Assembly: GCA_964371035.1 (NCBI GenBank)
Contig: CAYJLG010000011.1
Location: 5,914 to 69,913, forward strand
Length of the DNA stretch: 64,000 nt
Direction of reading: 5' to 3'
Origin: UBA1535 sp964371035
GTDB lineage: Bacteria; Bacillota; Clostridia; Tissierellales; Sedimentibacteraceae
The notes beneath the pieces are model-generated. The model saw only the letters and a list, made by a program, of their open reading frames with translations. It was not told the origin of the DNA and searched no databases. This document shows positions 8,720 through 17,083 of this stretch, one piece after another (positions within the stretch are counted from its first letter, which is position 1; each line of letters starts with the position of its first letter). Both the position numbers and the translations under genes were made by a program.

Positions 8720-9771
8720 TAAAGAACATTTTAAAAATAACTTTTTTAAGTATTTTATTAGTCATAAGCTTAAGAATTTCTACCTCTGTAGTTAATGACT
8801 ATTTGATAGAAGTTGAAGCTAGAGAAAAAACTTTGGCTGATTTAGTTATCAGGCAGCAGATGCAAGAAGAACTAGAAGAAGCTCAAGCTAAAATTGATGA
8901 AGCAATAGAAAAAGAAGATATAGTAATCCATACAGAGGATGTGACTATTAAGCCTCCTGTCGTAGAAGAAACCCAAGAAGTAGAAGATGTTTTAGATACT
9001 GATGTTGTAGTCGATACAGAAACTACTACAAATAGCGCTATCACGTCTGACGGTGCTACTGATAACGACTCTCAAGAAGCGACTGAAGGATCAGAAAATT
9101 TAGACGACCAAAACCCACTTGTAGATGAAGCACTTTCAATGATAGAAGGTGTAGATGGTTTAGATCAAATAAGTGATGATACTATTACTGAAGTCACAAG
9201 ATTTTTGATAGAAAATTACTTTTTAGATGGCTACTATTATGCTGAAATTGAAACAGATCCTGTTTTGAAACAAAGAAAAGAATTAGCAAGAGACATGGAA
9301 GAATATGCTATTCTAAGCTTATATGACGCGCTAGGCTTGTTAGATGTGTTAGAAACTTTTGATATTACTAAAGTAGAAGAAATAGCTACTACAATAGATT
9401 CTCTACACTTAGAATTTTTAGATAAATTCTCTGAAGTTGCAGTAAATGGTGAAGAATTTGCAACGATTTATAATATAGTAGACGAATACTTTATAACACT
9501 ATCATCAGCTATGCAAGAAGTACATACTATAGTTGCTGATATAAATGAATCATCAAATCCGTTTTTAGCTCTTACTTTTGCGTTGAGTTCAATAGAAGAA
9601 GATTTGATGCCTAAGTTTACAGAAATACTTAATAAGGCTTTCGATTTGAAAGACATAACTAATGTAATCTTTTTAGAAGGCACTGGTGAATCTGTACCTT
9701 TAACCAAGGAAGATATCCTAGTAATAATCGAAGAGTTGCAAAGTTCTATTTTTTCCACTCAAGCAGAATAG
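8716..9771 (+). CDS. Unrecognised membrane-anchored acidic protein of the ABC operon
   Basis: I do not recognise this 351-residue protein. One hydrophobic N-terminal segment (about residues 4-25) is a signal anchor. It is followed by a Glu-rich coiled stretch (about 33-70), a low-complexity Asp/Glu/Thr/Val/Ser linker (70-140), and a mostly helical C-terminal domain (140-345) rich in Leu/Ile and acidic residues. The topology suggests the bulk is outside the cell. It overlaps the second permease gene by four bases and so belongs to the exporter, perhaps as an accessory or substrate-sequestering partner analogous in position to immunity lipoproteins, but it lacks a lipobox. Confidence 0.6.
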   Translation: MIKNILKITFLSILLVISLRISTSVVNDYLIEVEAREKTLADLVIRQQMQEELEEAQAKIDEAIEKEDIVIHTEDVTIKPPVVEETQEVEDVLDTDVVVDTETTTNSAITSDGATDNDSQEATEGSENLDDQNPLVDEALSMIEGVDGLDQISDDTITEVTRFLIENYFLDGYYYAEIETDPVLKQRKELARDMEEYAILSLYDALGLLDVLETFDITKVEEIATTIDSLHLEFLDKFSEVAVNGEEFATIYNIVDEYFITLSSAMQEVHTIVADINESSNPFLALTFALSSIEEDLMPKFTEILNKAFDLKDITNVIFLEGTGESVPLTKEDILVIIEELQSSIFSTQAE

Positions 9772-9772
9772 C

Positions 9773-9797
9773 ACATTTGTCAAGCAAAGACAAATGT
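9773..9797 (+). other. Hairpin between operon genes
   Basis: ACATTTGTC/GACAAATGT with a 7-base loop sits right after the stop of the preceding gene. No T-run follows, so it looks more like an RNA-processing or stability hairpin than a terminator. Confidence 0.4.
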
Positions 9798-9849
9798 ATC
9801 AATTTTAAATGATGTTCCATAAAACGAATAAGAAGATTTGGGAGGTGCT

Positions 9850-10272
9850 ATGAAAAAGAAACATATTATGAAGATACAATTGATTTGTTTGCCTTTAGCT
9901 ATTTATGTAGCGGTTATGATAATATTTCTAAATGTAGGATTTTTAGATTTTGAAGTGCTAAAATCTGACCATTTTATAATCGTAGTGCTCTATGTGATCG
10001 CAATATTGTTAAATCATAAAATCATAGGACTTGGACTTTTAGCTTCGTCTATTTTAGGTACATTTAGCGAATTCAACATATCTCAAAATGAAGCTATCGA
10101 TGCTTTTGACTGGAATATAAAAGGCACAGTTTTAATGTTTGGTACTATTTTTTCTCTGCTGGCTGAAGTATATTTTAAATCAAATAAAGCATCAAGAAAA
10201 GTTTATAGCACCAAAAAAACTACAGATAGACATAAAAAATCATCTGGCGGCTCTAATTCGAAAAAATATTGA
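9850..10272 (+). CDS. Small membrane protein, last gene of the ABC operon
   Basis: An unrecognised 140-residue protein with three to four hydrophobic helices (about 8-30, 42-58, 60-75, 96-113) and a strongly basic, Ser/Gly-rich cytosolic tail (about 118-140). The ATG at 9850 is chosen because GGAGG (9841-9845) lies 4-5 bases before it; an in-frame TTG upstream overlaps that site. The 78-base gap from the previous gene contains only a hairpin without a T-run, so it is likely part of the same transcript. It converges on malQ with a gap of 18 bases. Confidence 0.6.
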   Translation: MKKKHIMKIQLICLPLAIYVAVMIIFLNVGFLDFEVLKSDHFIIVVLYVIAILLNHKIIGLGLLASSILGTFSEFNISQNEAIDAFDWNIKGTVLMFGTIFSLLAEVYFKSNKASRKVYSTKKTTDRHKKSSGGSNSKKY

Positions 10273-10290
10273 ACTAAAAATTATCATATA

Positions 10291-11766
10291 TCATAGCAAC
10301 CTATTAAAAAATTTCATATGTTTATTTAGGTTTTCAGCTAGTTCATCAGTAAGCATGTTTGGCTTGATTCTCCATTTCCAATTACAACCTAACGTTGATG
10401 GGATATTCATTCTGGCAGAATTATCAAGACCTAAAATATCTTGCATTTGAATTATTGTTATCATCGAATTGCTTGCCCAAAGTTTTTTCATAGCAGTCAA
10501 GTGGTATTCTTCATCTTTTTTGAGATTTAGAAACTTGGCTGCTCTATTTATTTTTTGTTCAGATGCATTTTCTATCCAACCCATGAAAGTATCATTGTCA
10601 TGAGTTCCAATGTATGCTATTGAATTATGTGGATAATTATCTGGAAGATATCCGCCTCCATCATCACTATCAAATGCAAAAAGAAGAACTTTCATTCCCG
10701 GGAATTTAGTTTCTTTTAACAATTTATGCACGGGTTCAGTCAAATATCCTAAATCTTCAGCTATAATATTTTTCTTTCCTATTTTCTCTTCAACTTTTAT
10801 GAAAAAATCTATCCCTGGTCCTGTTTTCCATATTCCATCTTTAGCGTTTTTAGCACCAAAAGGTATGGAATAATAAGAATCAAAACCTCTAAAATGGTCT
10901 ATTCGCAACACATCATAAATCTCACATTGGAATTCTATCCTTTTTATCCACCATTCGTATCCTGTTTCTCTCATTTTTTCCCATCTAAAGAGTGGATTTC
11001 CCCATAGTTGGCCATCTGCTGAAAACGCGTCTGGTGGGCATCCTGCAACATTTATTGGATCTAAATTTTCTGAAAGTTCGAAGATTTCAGCGTTTGACCA
11101 TACATCTACACTATCGCTCGCTACATATATTGGTAGATCTCCAATGATTTTAATTCCTTTTTTATTAGCATAATTTTTCAAGTTTTTCCACTGATCAAAA
11201 AATAGAAACTGTGTGAATTTGTAAAACTCTACAATTTCTTTTAATTTTGGTGTTATATCACTAAGCGACGCTCTATCTCTAAAACGCAACTTTTCTTCCC
11301 ACTCATACCAAGATTTTCCACCATAATTTTCTTTAATGGCCATAAATAACGCGTATTCATCAAGCCAAAACTTATTTTCATCATAAAAATCAATGATAGA
11401 ATCATCTATTATGCATCTTGAAAATGCTATCTTTAAGATATCAAACCTCTCGCTATAGATTCTGCCAAAATCGACTTCTTCATTATTGATATTGTAGTTT
11501 AGATGTGTATACTCTTCTTTTTTTAAATATCCTTTATCACATAATTCGTCTAAATCTATTAGATAAGGATTGCCTGCAAACGTTGAAAATGACTGATATG
11601 GAGAATCTCCATACCCTGTAGGACATACTGGAAGTATCTGCCAATAGCTCTGACCTGATTTTTCCAAAAAATCAACAAACTTTCTTGCTTTTTCTCCCAT
11701 CGTTCCTATACCATAATCCGAATCTAACGATGTTATATGCATTAAAATTCCGCTCTTTTTGTTCAT
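10291..11766 (-). CDS. malQ: 4-alpha-glucanotransferase (amylomaltase, GH77)
   Basis: Transfers maltodextrin segments between alpha-1,4-glucans; cytosolic. The 491 residues match the bacterial type. Family blocks are present in order: SGILMHITSLDSDYGIGTMG at the N-terminus, GDLPIYVASDSVDVW, the nucleophile region LRIDHFRGFDSYYSIP, the acid/base region IIAEDLGYLT, and YIGTHDNDTFMGW. The ATG at 11766 has AGGAG 6 bases upstream; the open frame upstream of it has no ribosome site. It stands alone with no glycogen or maltose genes next to it. Regulation is not visible. Confidence 0.95.
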   Translation of the reverse strand: MNKKSGILMHITSLDSDYGIGTMGEKARKFVDFLEKSGQSYWQILPVCPTGYGDSPYQSFSTFAGNPYLIDLDELCDKGYLKKEEYTHLNYNINNEEVDFGRIYSERFDILKIAFSRCIIDDSIIDFYDENKFWLDEYALFMAIKENYGGKSWYEWEEKLRFRDRASLSDITPKLKEIVEFYKFTQFLFFDQWKNLKNYANKKGIKIIGDLPIYVASDSVDVWSNAEIFELSENLDPINVAGCPPDAFSADGQLWGNPLFRWEKMRETGYEWWIKRIEFQCEIYDVLRIDHFRGFDSYYSIPFGAKNAKDGIWKTGPGIDFFIKVEEKIGKKNIIAEDLGYLTEPVHKLLKETKFPGMKVLLFAFDSDDGGGYLPDNYPHNSIAYIGTHDNDTFMGWIENASEQKINRAAKFLNLKKDEEYHLTAMKKLWASNSMITIIQMQDILGLDNSARMNIPSTLGCNWKWRIKPNMLTDELAENLNKHMKFFNRLL

Positions 11767-12101
11767 AATAACTCCTATTTTAGCATTTATATTAATTTTA
11801 CCACAAAAGATAGTAAATATAAAGATGTTTCTTAACAACGTATTTTATATTGTGAAAGATATTACTAGTTCACAACTTAATGACGATAAATCAAGAGATA
11901 ATTTTGATTAATATTGAAAAATTTTAATATAGACGAAGGCACCTCTATTCGCAGTCAAATTATGATGATATCGATATTTCAATATTGATTTTTTTGTATA
12001 AGCCTACGTTTATCTTTACTTTTTATTTACATTGAAATATAATATATATCAACTAGATTAATTACTATTAGTTGAATTTTGTATTATAATAACTTAACTA
12101 G
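11767..12101. other. Intergenic region between divergent malQ and GGDEF-EAL genes
   Basis: About 335 bases, AT-rich, holding the promoters of both divergent genes. Weak dyads such as ATATT/AATAT near 11911-11930 are visible. I looked for a c-di-GMP riboswitch ahead of the GGDEF-EAL gene and see none. No gene is supported. Confidence 0.5.
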
Positions 12102-12110
12102 AAAAGGAGG
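12102..12110 (+). promoter_or_regulatory. Strong ribosome binding site pointing to an ATT start
   Basis: AAAAGGAGG is a near-ideal ribosome site. The next 60 bases in the reading frame have no ATG, GTG or TTG; three ATT codons follow, the third (12118) at 7-base spacing. Confidence 0.6.
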
Positions 12111-12117
12111 GATTATT

Positions 12118-14082
12118 ATTTATTACAATTTAGCAGCAGAATACTCCGCTTTTTGGATTACAGGACTTGCGATGATAAGTATCTTCGCAGAGCGAAGTGT
12201 AATTTTCAAACGATATAAAGGCTTAAAATGGATGTATTTATTCACATTTTTATCAATTTTCATTACTATCGGAAGCATAACAACAGCAGAATACTTTACA
12301 GAATATCCAATTTGGATTGTAAGAGTACTAAAAGCATTATATTTTTTAATGAGCCCCATACTTGCACCTTTATATGTATTTTATAGTATATCAATAATAA
12401 ATAATGACTATACATTTAAGCAACTTGTAAAACAAAATATTTGGACAGCATTACCATATGCTATTTATATTGTGTTTATTTGTTTAAATCCATTACATAA
12501 GCTGATATTTGAAATTTCTCCTACAGAAGGATATATAAGAGGTCTACTCTATCACATAACATACTATATTGCATTTATTTATTTTGCATTACTTATTTGT
12601 TATGCTATAAAAAATAGGAAAACACCACAAAAGAAAGTACTTGCAATTATTTGTATCAATTTCTTTTTATCAACTTGTATTTTTACAATGCAAATATTTA
12701 TTCCACCTTTACAGCTATCAGGGATTGCGTGTACATCTGGGTTATTAATTGTTCATTTTTACATAATAAGTGTATCAAAATCAATGGATCAGTTGACAGA
12801 ACTTAAAAACAGACATACGCTAACTCTTCATCTTGACGATTTATGTCATAGTAATAAAACTTTTTATTTAGCTGTATTTAGCATTCGCAATTTTAAGGGA
12901 ATAAATGAACGATTTGGACTAGAAATAGGTGATAATTTGCTAAGAGAAATGGCATTTAGACTTCGAATGTTACTGCCTTCAAAGTATCTGTATAGATATA
13001 GTGGAGATGAATTTGCTCTTATTAACACGAATATAGAAACTGAAGAATTTAATCATCAATTAAAATATGTGTTAACTAATATTTCTAAGCCTTTTGAAGT
13101 TATGCAAAATCCAATTTCGCTTGATATAGCTTATGCAAGAGTAGATTTCCCAGAATTTGGCACTACTACAAAAGAACTTATTCCTGCAATGGATTATTCT
13201 TTATATGAAGTTAAAAAGATTAATAGTGAAACAAATTTTTATTACGATATAACTATTTGTGATAAAATGAAACGCAGAAACTATATTATCGAAAAAATTA
13301 AGCACGCTATTGAAAATGATGGTTTTGAAGCACATTACCAAGCTATCTACAGCTCTGAACATAAAGCATTCACAATGGCAGAAGCACTTATTCGTTTTAA
13401 AGAATCTGATGACGCTTTTGTTTCACCAGGTGAATTTATACCAATAGCAGAAGAAATTGGACTTGTTTCAAAAATTACATTTATAGTCTTGCATAAAGTT
13501 TGCAAAGATTTTTCAGAACTTGTTGCAAAATATGGGAATAAATTCACATTAAAATCTATTTCAATCAATTTCCCATATGTTAATTTTATACAAAAATATA
13601 CTGTTGCTGAAGTTATTGAAATTCTCAAAATATATGGACTTTCGCATGATAAAATTAAAATTGAACTTACTGAGCGTACATTAATTTCAGATACAAATAC
13701 TACACGCAATGTAATGCAAGAATTTATAGAGAATGGCTTTGTGCTTGAACTCGACGATTTTGGAGTAGAATATTCAAATTTGAGTTTATTATTCAATATT
13801 CCTGTTCAAATCATCAAGTTTGACCGTAGCCTTGTTATGGCGGCAGTAACAGATAAAACAAATAAAAAATTCTTTGAACAGCTTGTTACAGCAATAAAAA
13901 CAGCTGGGTACCAAGTCATTATGGAAGGTGTAGAAACCGAGGAGCTACTTAAATATTTAATTAACTACTGTGAAAGTGATTATATTCAAGGTTATGTTTT
14001 CTCAAAACCATTACCATTAAATCAATTTGATGAATTTCTGCAGTCAAACGATAATTTGAAACTAATTGATGATAAAAAATAG
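12118..14082 (+). CDS. Membrane-bound GGDEF-EAL protein (c-di-GMP turnover)
   Basis: A multi-spanning N-terminal region (about seven helices over residues 1-215) is followed by a GGDEF domain (about 225-375) and an EAL domain (about 385-640). The GGDEF signature reads SGDEF, often compatible with cyclase activity. The EAL domain keeps AEALIRF, the Asn in ISINFP, IELTER, the DDFG loop, IKFD, EGVET and QGYVFSKP, so phosphodiesterase activity is plausible. The start is uncertain: an excellent ribosome site at 12102-12110 points to an ATT codon at 12118; alternatives are TTG at 12079 without a ribosome site, or ATG at 12172, which would cut into the first helix. truA follows after 39 bases. Confidence 0.85.
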   Translation: MYYNLAAEYSAFWITGLAMISIFAERSVIFKRYKGLKWMYLFTFLSIFITIGSITTAEYFTEYPIWIVRVLKALYFLMSPILAPLYVFYSISIINNDYTFKQLVKQNIWTALPYAIYIVFICLNPLHKLIFEISPTEGYIRGLLYHITYYIAFIYFALLICYAIKNRKTPQKKVLAIICINFFLSTCIFTMQIFIPPLQLSGIACTSGLLIVHFYIISVSKSMDQLTELKNRHTLTLHLDDLCHSNKTFYLAVFSIRNFKGINERFGLEIGDNLLREMAFRLRMLLPSKYLYRYSGDEFALINTNIETEEFNHQLKYVLTNISKPFEVMQNPISLDIAYARVDFPEFGTTTKELIPAMDYSLYEVKKINSETNFYYDITICDKMKRRNYIIEKIKHAIENDGFEAHYQAIYSSEHKAFTMAEALIRFKESDDAFVSPGEFIPIAEEIGLVSKITFIVLHKVCKDFSELVAKYGNKFTLKSISINFPYVNFIQKYTVAEVIEILKIYGLSHDKIKIELTERTLISDTNTTRNVMQEFIENGFVLELDDFGVEYSNLSLLFNIPVQIIKFDRSLVMAAVTDKTNKKFFEQLVTAIKTAGYQVIMEGVETEELLKYLINYCESDYIQGYVFSKPLPLNQFDEFLQSNDNLKLIDDKK

Positions 14083-14121
14083 ATATGAAAGTAACTCTTT
14101 ATTCTATTTAAGAGGTGTAAA

Positions 14122-14856
14122 ATGAGAAATATTAAGATAATATTAGAATACGATGGTACAAAATATAAAGGTTGGCAAAAATTAAGCGATAATGAGTTCA
14201 CGATACAAGGCAAGCTTGAAACTACACTATCTAGAATTTGTGAAGAGGAAATTTCTGTTATCGGATGTAGTAGGACAGATGCAGGCGTACATGCTCTTAA
14301 TTATGTGGCTAATTTTCATACAAAAAGCACTGTTTCAACAGAAAAAATTATGCACGATTTGAACAAATATTTATCTGGGGATATAGTGATTAAATCAGCA
14401 AAAGATTGTAGTGAAAGATTTCACGCAAGATATAATGCATTATCAAAAACATATAGATATGTAATTAACAATTCAACTCAAAGTGCATTTTCAAGGAAAT
14501 ACGAATTATATATTATAGATAAGTTAGATGTTGAAAAAATGATACAAGCCTCCAAATATCTAATAGGTACTCACGATTTTCAAAGTTTTACCACATTAAA
14601 AAGCAAGAAAAAATCCACAGTAAAAACTATCCACTCTATCGACATTTTTGTAGAAAATTCAAATATAATTATTGAAGTTAAAGGAAACTCATTTTTGTGG
14701 AATATGGTGAGAATTATTTGTGGCACACTAATAGAAGTCGGCAAAGGCACTATTTTAGTTGAAAACATTGATGTGATACTAAAAGAATGCAAGCGCCAAG
14801 AAGCAGGTCCAAATGCAGCAGCACAAGGATTATTTTTAAAAGAAGTAGAATATTAA
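14122..14856 (+). CDS. truA: tRNA pseudouridine(38-40) synthase
   Basis: Modifies uridines 38-40 in the tRNA anticodon stem. The 244 residues equal the usual length. N-terminal LEYDGTKYKGWQ and the catalytic motif SRTDAGVHAL are present, with the nucleophile at about D53; further blocks are ARYNALSKTYRY, FLWNMVRIICGTL and AAAQGLFL near the C-terminus. AGAGGT lies 7 bases before the ATG. Often found with ECF transporter genes in Firmicutes, but here it follows a GGDEF-EAL gene and is separated from the PurF-like gene by 117 bases. Confidence 0.96.
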   Translation: MRNIKIILEYDGTKYKGWQKLSDNEFTIQGKLETTLSRICEEEISVIGCSRTDAGVHALNYVANFHTKSTVSTEKIMHDLNKYLSGDIVIKSAKDCSERFHARYNALSKTYRYVINNSTQSAFSRKYELYIIDKLDVEKMIQASKYLIGTHDFQSFTTLKSKKKSTVKTIHSIDIFVENSNIIIEVKGNSFLWNMVRIICGTLIEVGKGTILVENIDVILKECKRQEAGPNAAAQGLFLKEVEY

Positions 14857-14973
14857 ATTTCTTTTAATCTTGTTATATTTGATTATGTATGATAAAATCA
14901 ATTACATAAAAAACATAATGTTTAATCGAATTTTATTTATTACACATTATATTAATGTTTAGGAGGATTCTTT

Positions 14974-16380
14974 ATGGGCGGTTTTTTTGGAGTTGCATCA
15001 AAAAAGTCTTGTACTTTTGATTTGTTTTTCGGAGTAGACTATCATTCTCATCTCGGAACTAAAAGAGGTGGTATGGCAGTTGTTGGTAGCAATGGATTTT
15101 CAAGATCTATACACAATATCGAAAACACACCTTTTAGGACTAAATTTGAAAAAGATTTAAATAATTTAGAAGGAAATATAGGTATTGGCTGTATTTCTGA
15201 CAATGAACCTCAACCACTTCTTATCTCTTCTCACTTAGGAAGTTTTGCCATTACTACTGTGGGTAAAATCAATAACGAAGATGCGCTTATGAAATTGATT
15301 TTTAGTGACGGACGAACTCACTTTCAAGAAATGAGTTCTGGCAAAATTAATGCTACAGAAATTGTTGCATCTCTAATTACTAGAAAATCATCTATCTTAG
15401 AAGGTATTAAATATGCACAAGAACTAATCGATGGTTCAATGTCGATGCTTTTACTTGTCAAAGACGGAATTTATGCAGCTAGAGATAAATTAGGACGTAT
15501 ACCTATAGTGGTTGGCGAAAAAGAAGATGCATATTGCGTATCTTTTGAAAATTTTGCATACATGAACTTAGGTTATACCGATAAAAAAGAACTTGGACCG
15601 GGAGAAGTCTGCTATATAACTCCTGAATCATGTGAAACTCTATTACAACCTAGCGACAAGATGAAAATTTGTTCCTTTTTATGGGTTTATTATGGATATC
15701 CAACTGCTAGTTACGAAGGTGTAAGTGTAGAGGAAATGAGATACAAGTGTGGCGCTATGCTGGCAAAAAGAGATTCTGCTACTCCAGATTTAGTTGCTGG
15801 AGTTCCCGATTCAGGTATCGCTCATGCTATAGGTTACGCTAATGAATCTGGCTACCCTTTTGCAAGACCTTTTATTAAATATACTCCTACATGGCCACGT
15901 TCTTTTATGCCGACTCACCAAAGCCAAAGAAATCTTATAGCAAAAATGAAATTGATTCCTATAGAAGCACTTATTAAAAATAAAAAGCTATTGCTAATTG
16001 ATGATTCGATAGTGAGAGGCACTCAATTGGGTGAAACAACAGACTTTTTATATAGAAGTGGAGCAAAAGAAGTACATATAAGACCAGCATGTCCTCCTCT
16101 TTTGTTTGGTTGTAAATATCTAAACTTCTCAAGATCTAACTCTGTTTTTGAATTGATTACAAGAAGAATAATCAAAGAAAGAGAAGGAGATGACGTAAGT
16201 CTTGATTTACTCTACGACTACGCTGATCCAGACAGTTCTAATTATAAAGCTATGATTGAGGAAATAAGAAAGAAACTTAACTTTACTAGCCTTCAATTTC
16301 ATAGATTAGACGATTTAATTGAATCAATAGGTGTTGATCCATGCAAGTTATGCACTTATTGTTGGAACGGTAAAGAATAA
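14974..16380 (+). CDS. PurF-like amidophosphoribosyltransferase paralogue lacking the catalytic cysteine
   Basis: 468 residues with an Ntn glutaminase-like domain (1-230) and a phosphoribosyltransferase domain (235-450). True PurF begins MCGI and uses the Cys as glutaminase nucleophile; here it begins MGGFFG, so that residue is Gly and glutamine hydrolysis should be lost. The PRPP loop LLLIDDSIVRGT (339-350) is intact, and cysteines at about 233, around 376, and 457/460/463 fit the iron-sulphur ligands of Bacillus-type PurF. GGAGG precedes the ATG. No purine genes are nearby and a strong terminator follows, so it is monocistronic. It could use free ammonia, act as a regulator, or have another amine acceptor. 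Confidence 0.88.
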   Translation: MGGFFGVASKKSCTFDLFFGVDYHSHLGTKRGGMAVVGSNGFSRSIHNIENTPFRTKFEKDLNNLEGNIGIGCISDNEPQPLLISSHLGSFAITTVGKINNEDALMKLIFSDGRTHFQEMSSGKINATEIVASLITRKSSILEGIKYAQELIDGSMSMLLLVKDGIYAARDKLGRIPIVVGEKEDAYCVSFENFAYMNLGYTDKKELGPGEVCYITPESCETLLQPSDKMKICSFLWVYYGYPTASYEGVSVEEMRYKCGAMLAKRDSATPDLVAGVPDSGIAHAIGYANESGYPFARPFIKYTPTWPRSFMPTHQSQRNLIAKMKLIPIEALIKNKKLLLIDDSIVRGTQLGETTDFLYRSGAKEVHIRPACPPLLFGCKYLNFSRSNSVFELITRRIIKEREGDDVSLDLLYDYADPDSSNYKAMIEEIRKKLNFTSLQFHRLDDLIESIGVDPCKLCTYCWNGKE

Positions 16381-16385
16381 AAACT

Positions 16386-16430
16386 AAACCTCCAATAAAC
16401 ATTGTTTTTCAATGTTTATTGGAGGTTTTT
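16386..16430 (+). terminator. Terminator after PurF-like gene
   Basis: Near-perfect 18-base arms AACCTCCAATAAACATTG/CAATGTTTATTGGAGGTT followed by T. It also faces the convergent nitroreductase gene. Confidence 0.9.
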
Positions 16431-16456
16431 CGTTCAAACGTCAAACTCAATATGTT

Positions 16457-17017
16457 CTATATAAATGTAACTAGTTCTTCAACTGTTTTTTTAGCAGGTC
16501 CTGGTTTTGTGTCGCCTTCTATCGGATAACCTACAGCTATTATAGCAGCTACTTTTTCTCCTTCTGGTACAGATATAGTTTCTGCTAGTTTTTCTTCATC
16601 AAATATACCTAGAATTACACATCCTAAACCATTAGCATGCGCAGCTAAACTAAAAGTCTGAGAAGCAATACCCGCATCAAACATTTCCCACGCATCTCCT
16701 TTAGACGTAGAAAAACTTCCATCAGGCTCAAATCCACTCACATTTTTAACATAAGTCACAACGACAAGTGCGCTACACTCTTTAATTCTTTTTGAATTAA
16801 ACTCAAAACCCATCACACAATTGTTTGCGATTTCTTCCTTTATTTCAGGAGTTTTAACAACGTGATATCTTGTGATTTGAGTGTTTTTCCAAGATGGAGA
16901 GCATCTTGCCAGTTCTATCACTTCTTTTATATCTTCTTGCGTAACTTCTTTATCCGAATATTTACGGACACTTTTTCTTCCTTTAATACAATCTTGTATA
17001 AGCATCTTTTTTTGCAT
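16457..17017 (-). CDS. Nitroreductase family FMN oxidoreductase
   Basis: FMN-dependent NAD(P)H oxidoreductase of about 186 residues. The FMN-binding N-terminal motif GRKSVRKYSDKEV and the later SFSLAAHANGLGCVILGIF and AAIIAVGYP blocks are visible. The physiological substrate is unknown. Start choice is uncertain: ATG at 17017 is used, GTG at 17023 is in frame. A strong GGAGG lies 25 bases upstream of 17017 and is followed at proper spacing by an ATG-TGA start-stop pair in another frame, with GCATATG/CATATGC arms spanning the gap; this could control or reposition initiation. Confidence 0.85.
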   Translation of the reverse strand: MQKKMLIQDCIKGRKSVRKYSDKEVTQEDIKEVIELARCSPSWKNTQITRYHVVKTPEIKEEIANNCVMGFEFNSKRIKECSALVVVTYVKNVSGFEPDGSFSTSKGDAWEMFDAGIASQTFSLAAHANGLGCVILGIFDEEKLAETISVPEGEKVAAIIAVGYPIEGDTKPGPAKKTVEELVTFI

Positions 17018-17083
17018 ATGCACATAAGAATCACATATGCTTTCCTCCTTAAATTATTTGAAAATTTTGGTATTTAATGTATT

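Noticed and set aside
11830..12080. c-di-GMP riboswitch before the GGDEF-EAL gene
   Set aside because: Neither the type I GGUCACGCACAGGGCAAACC-like core nor a type II fold is present.
13347..13796. 149-codon frame opposite the EAL domain
   Set aside because: Complement of conserved EAL motifs; Ser/Ile-rich shadow frame.
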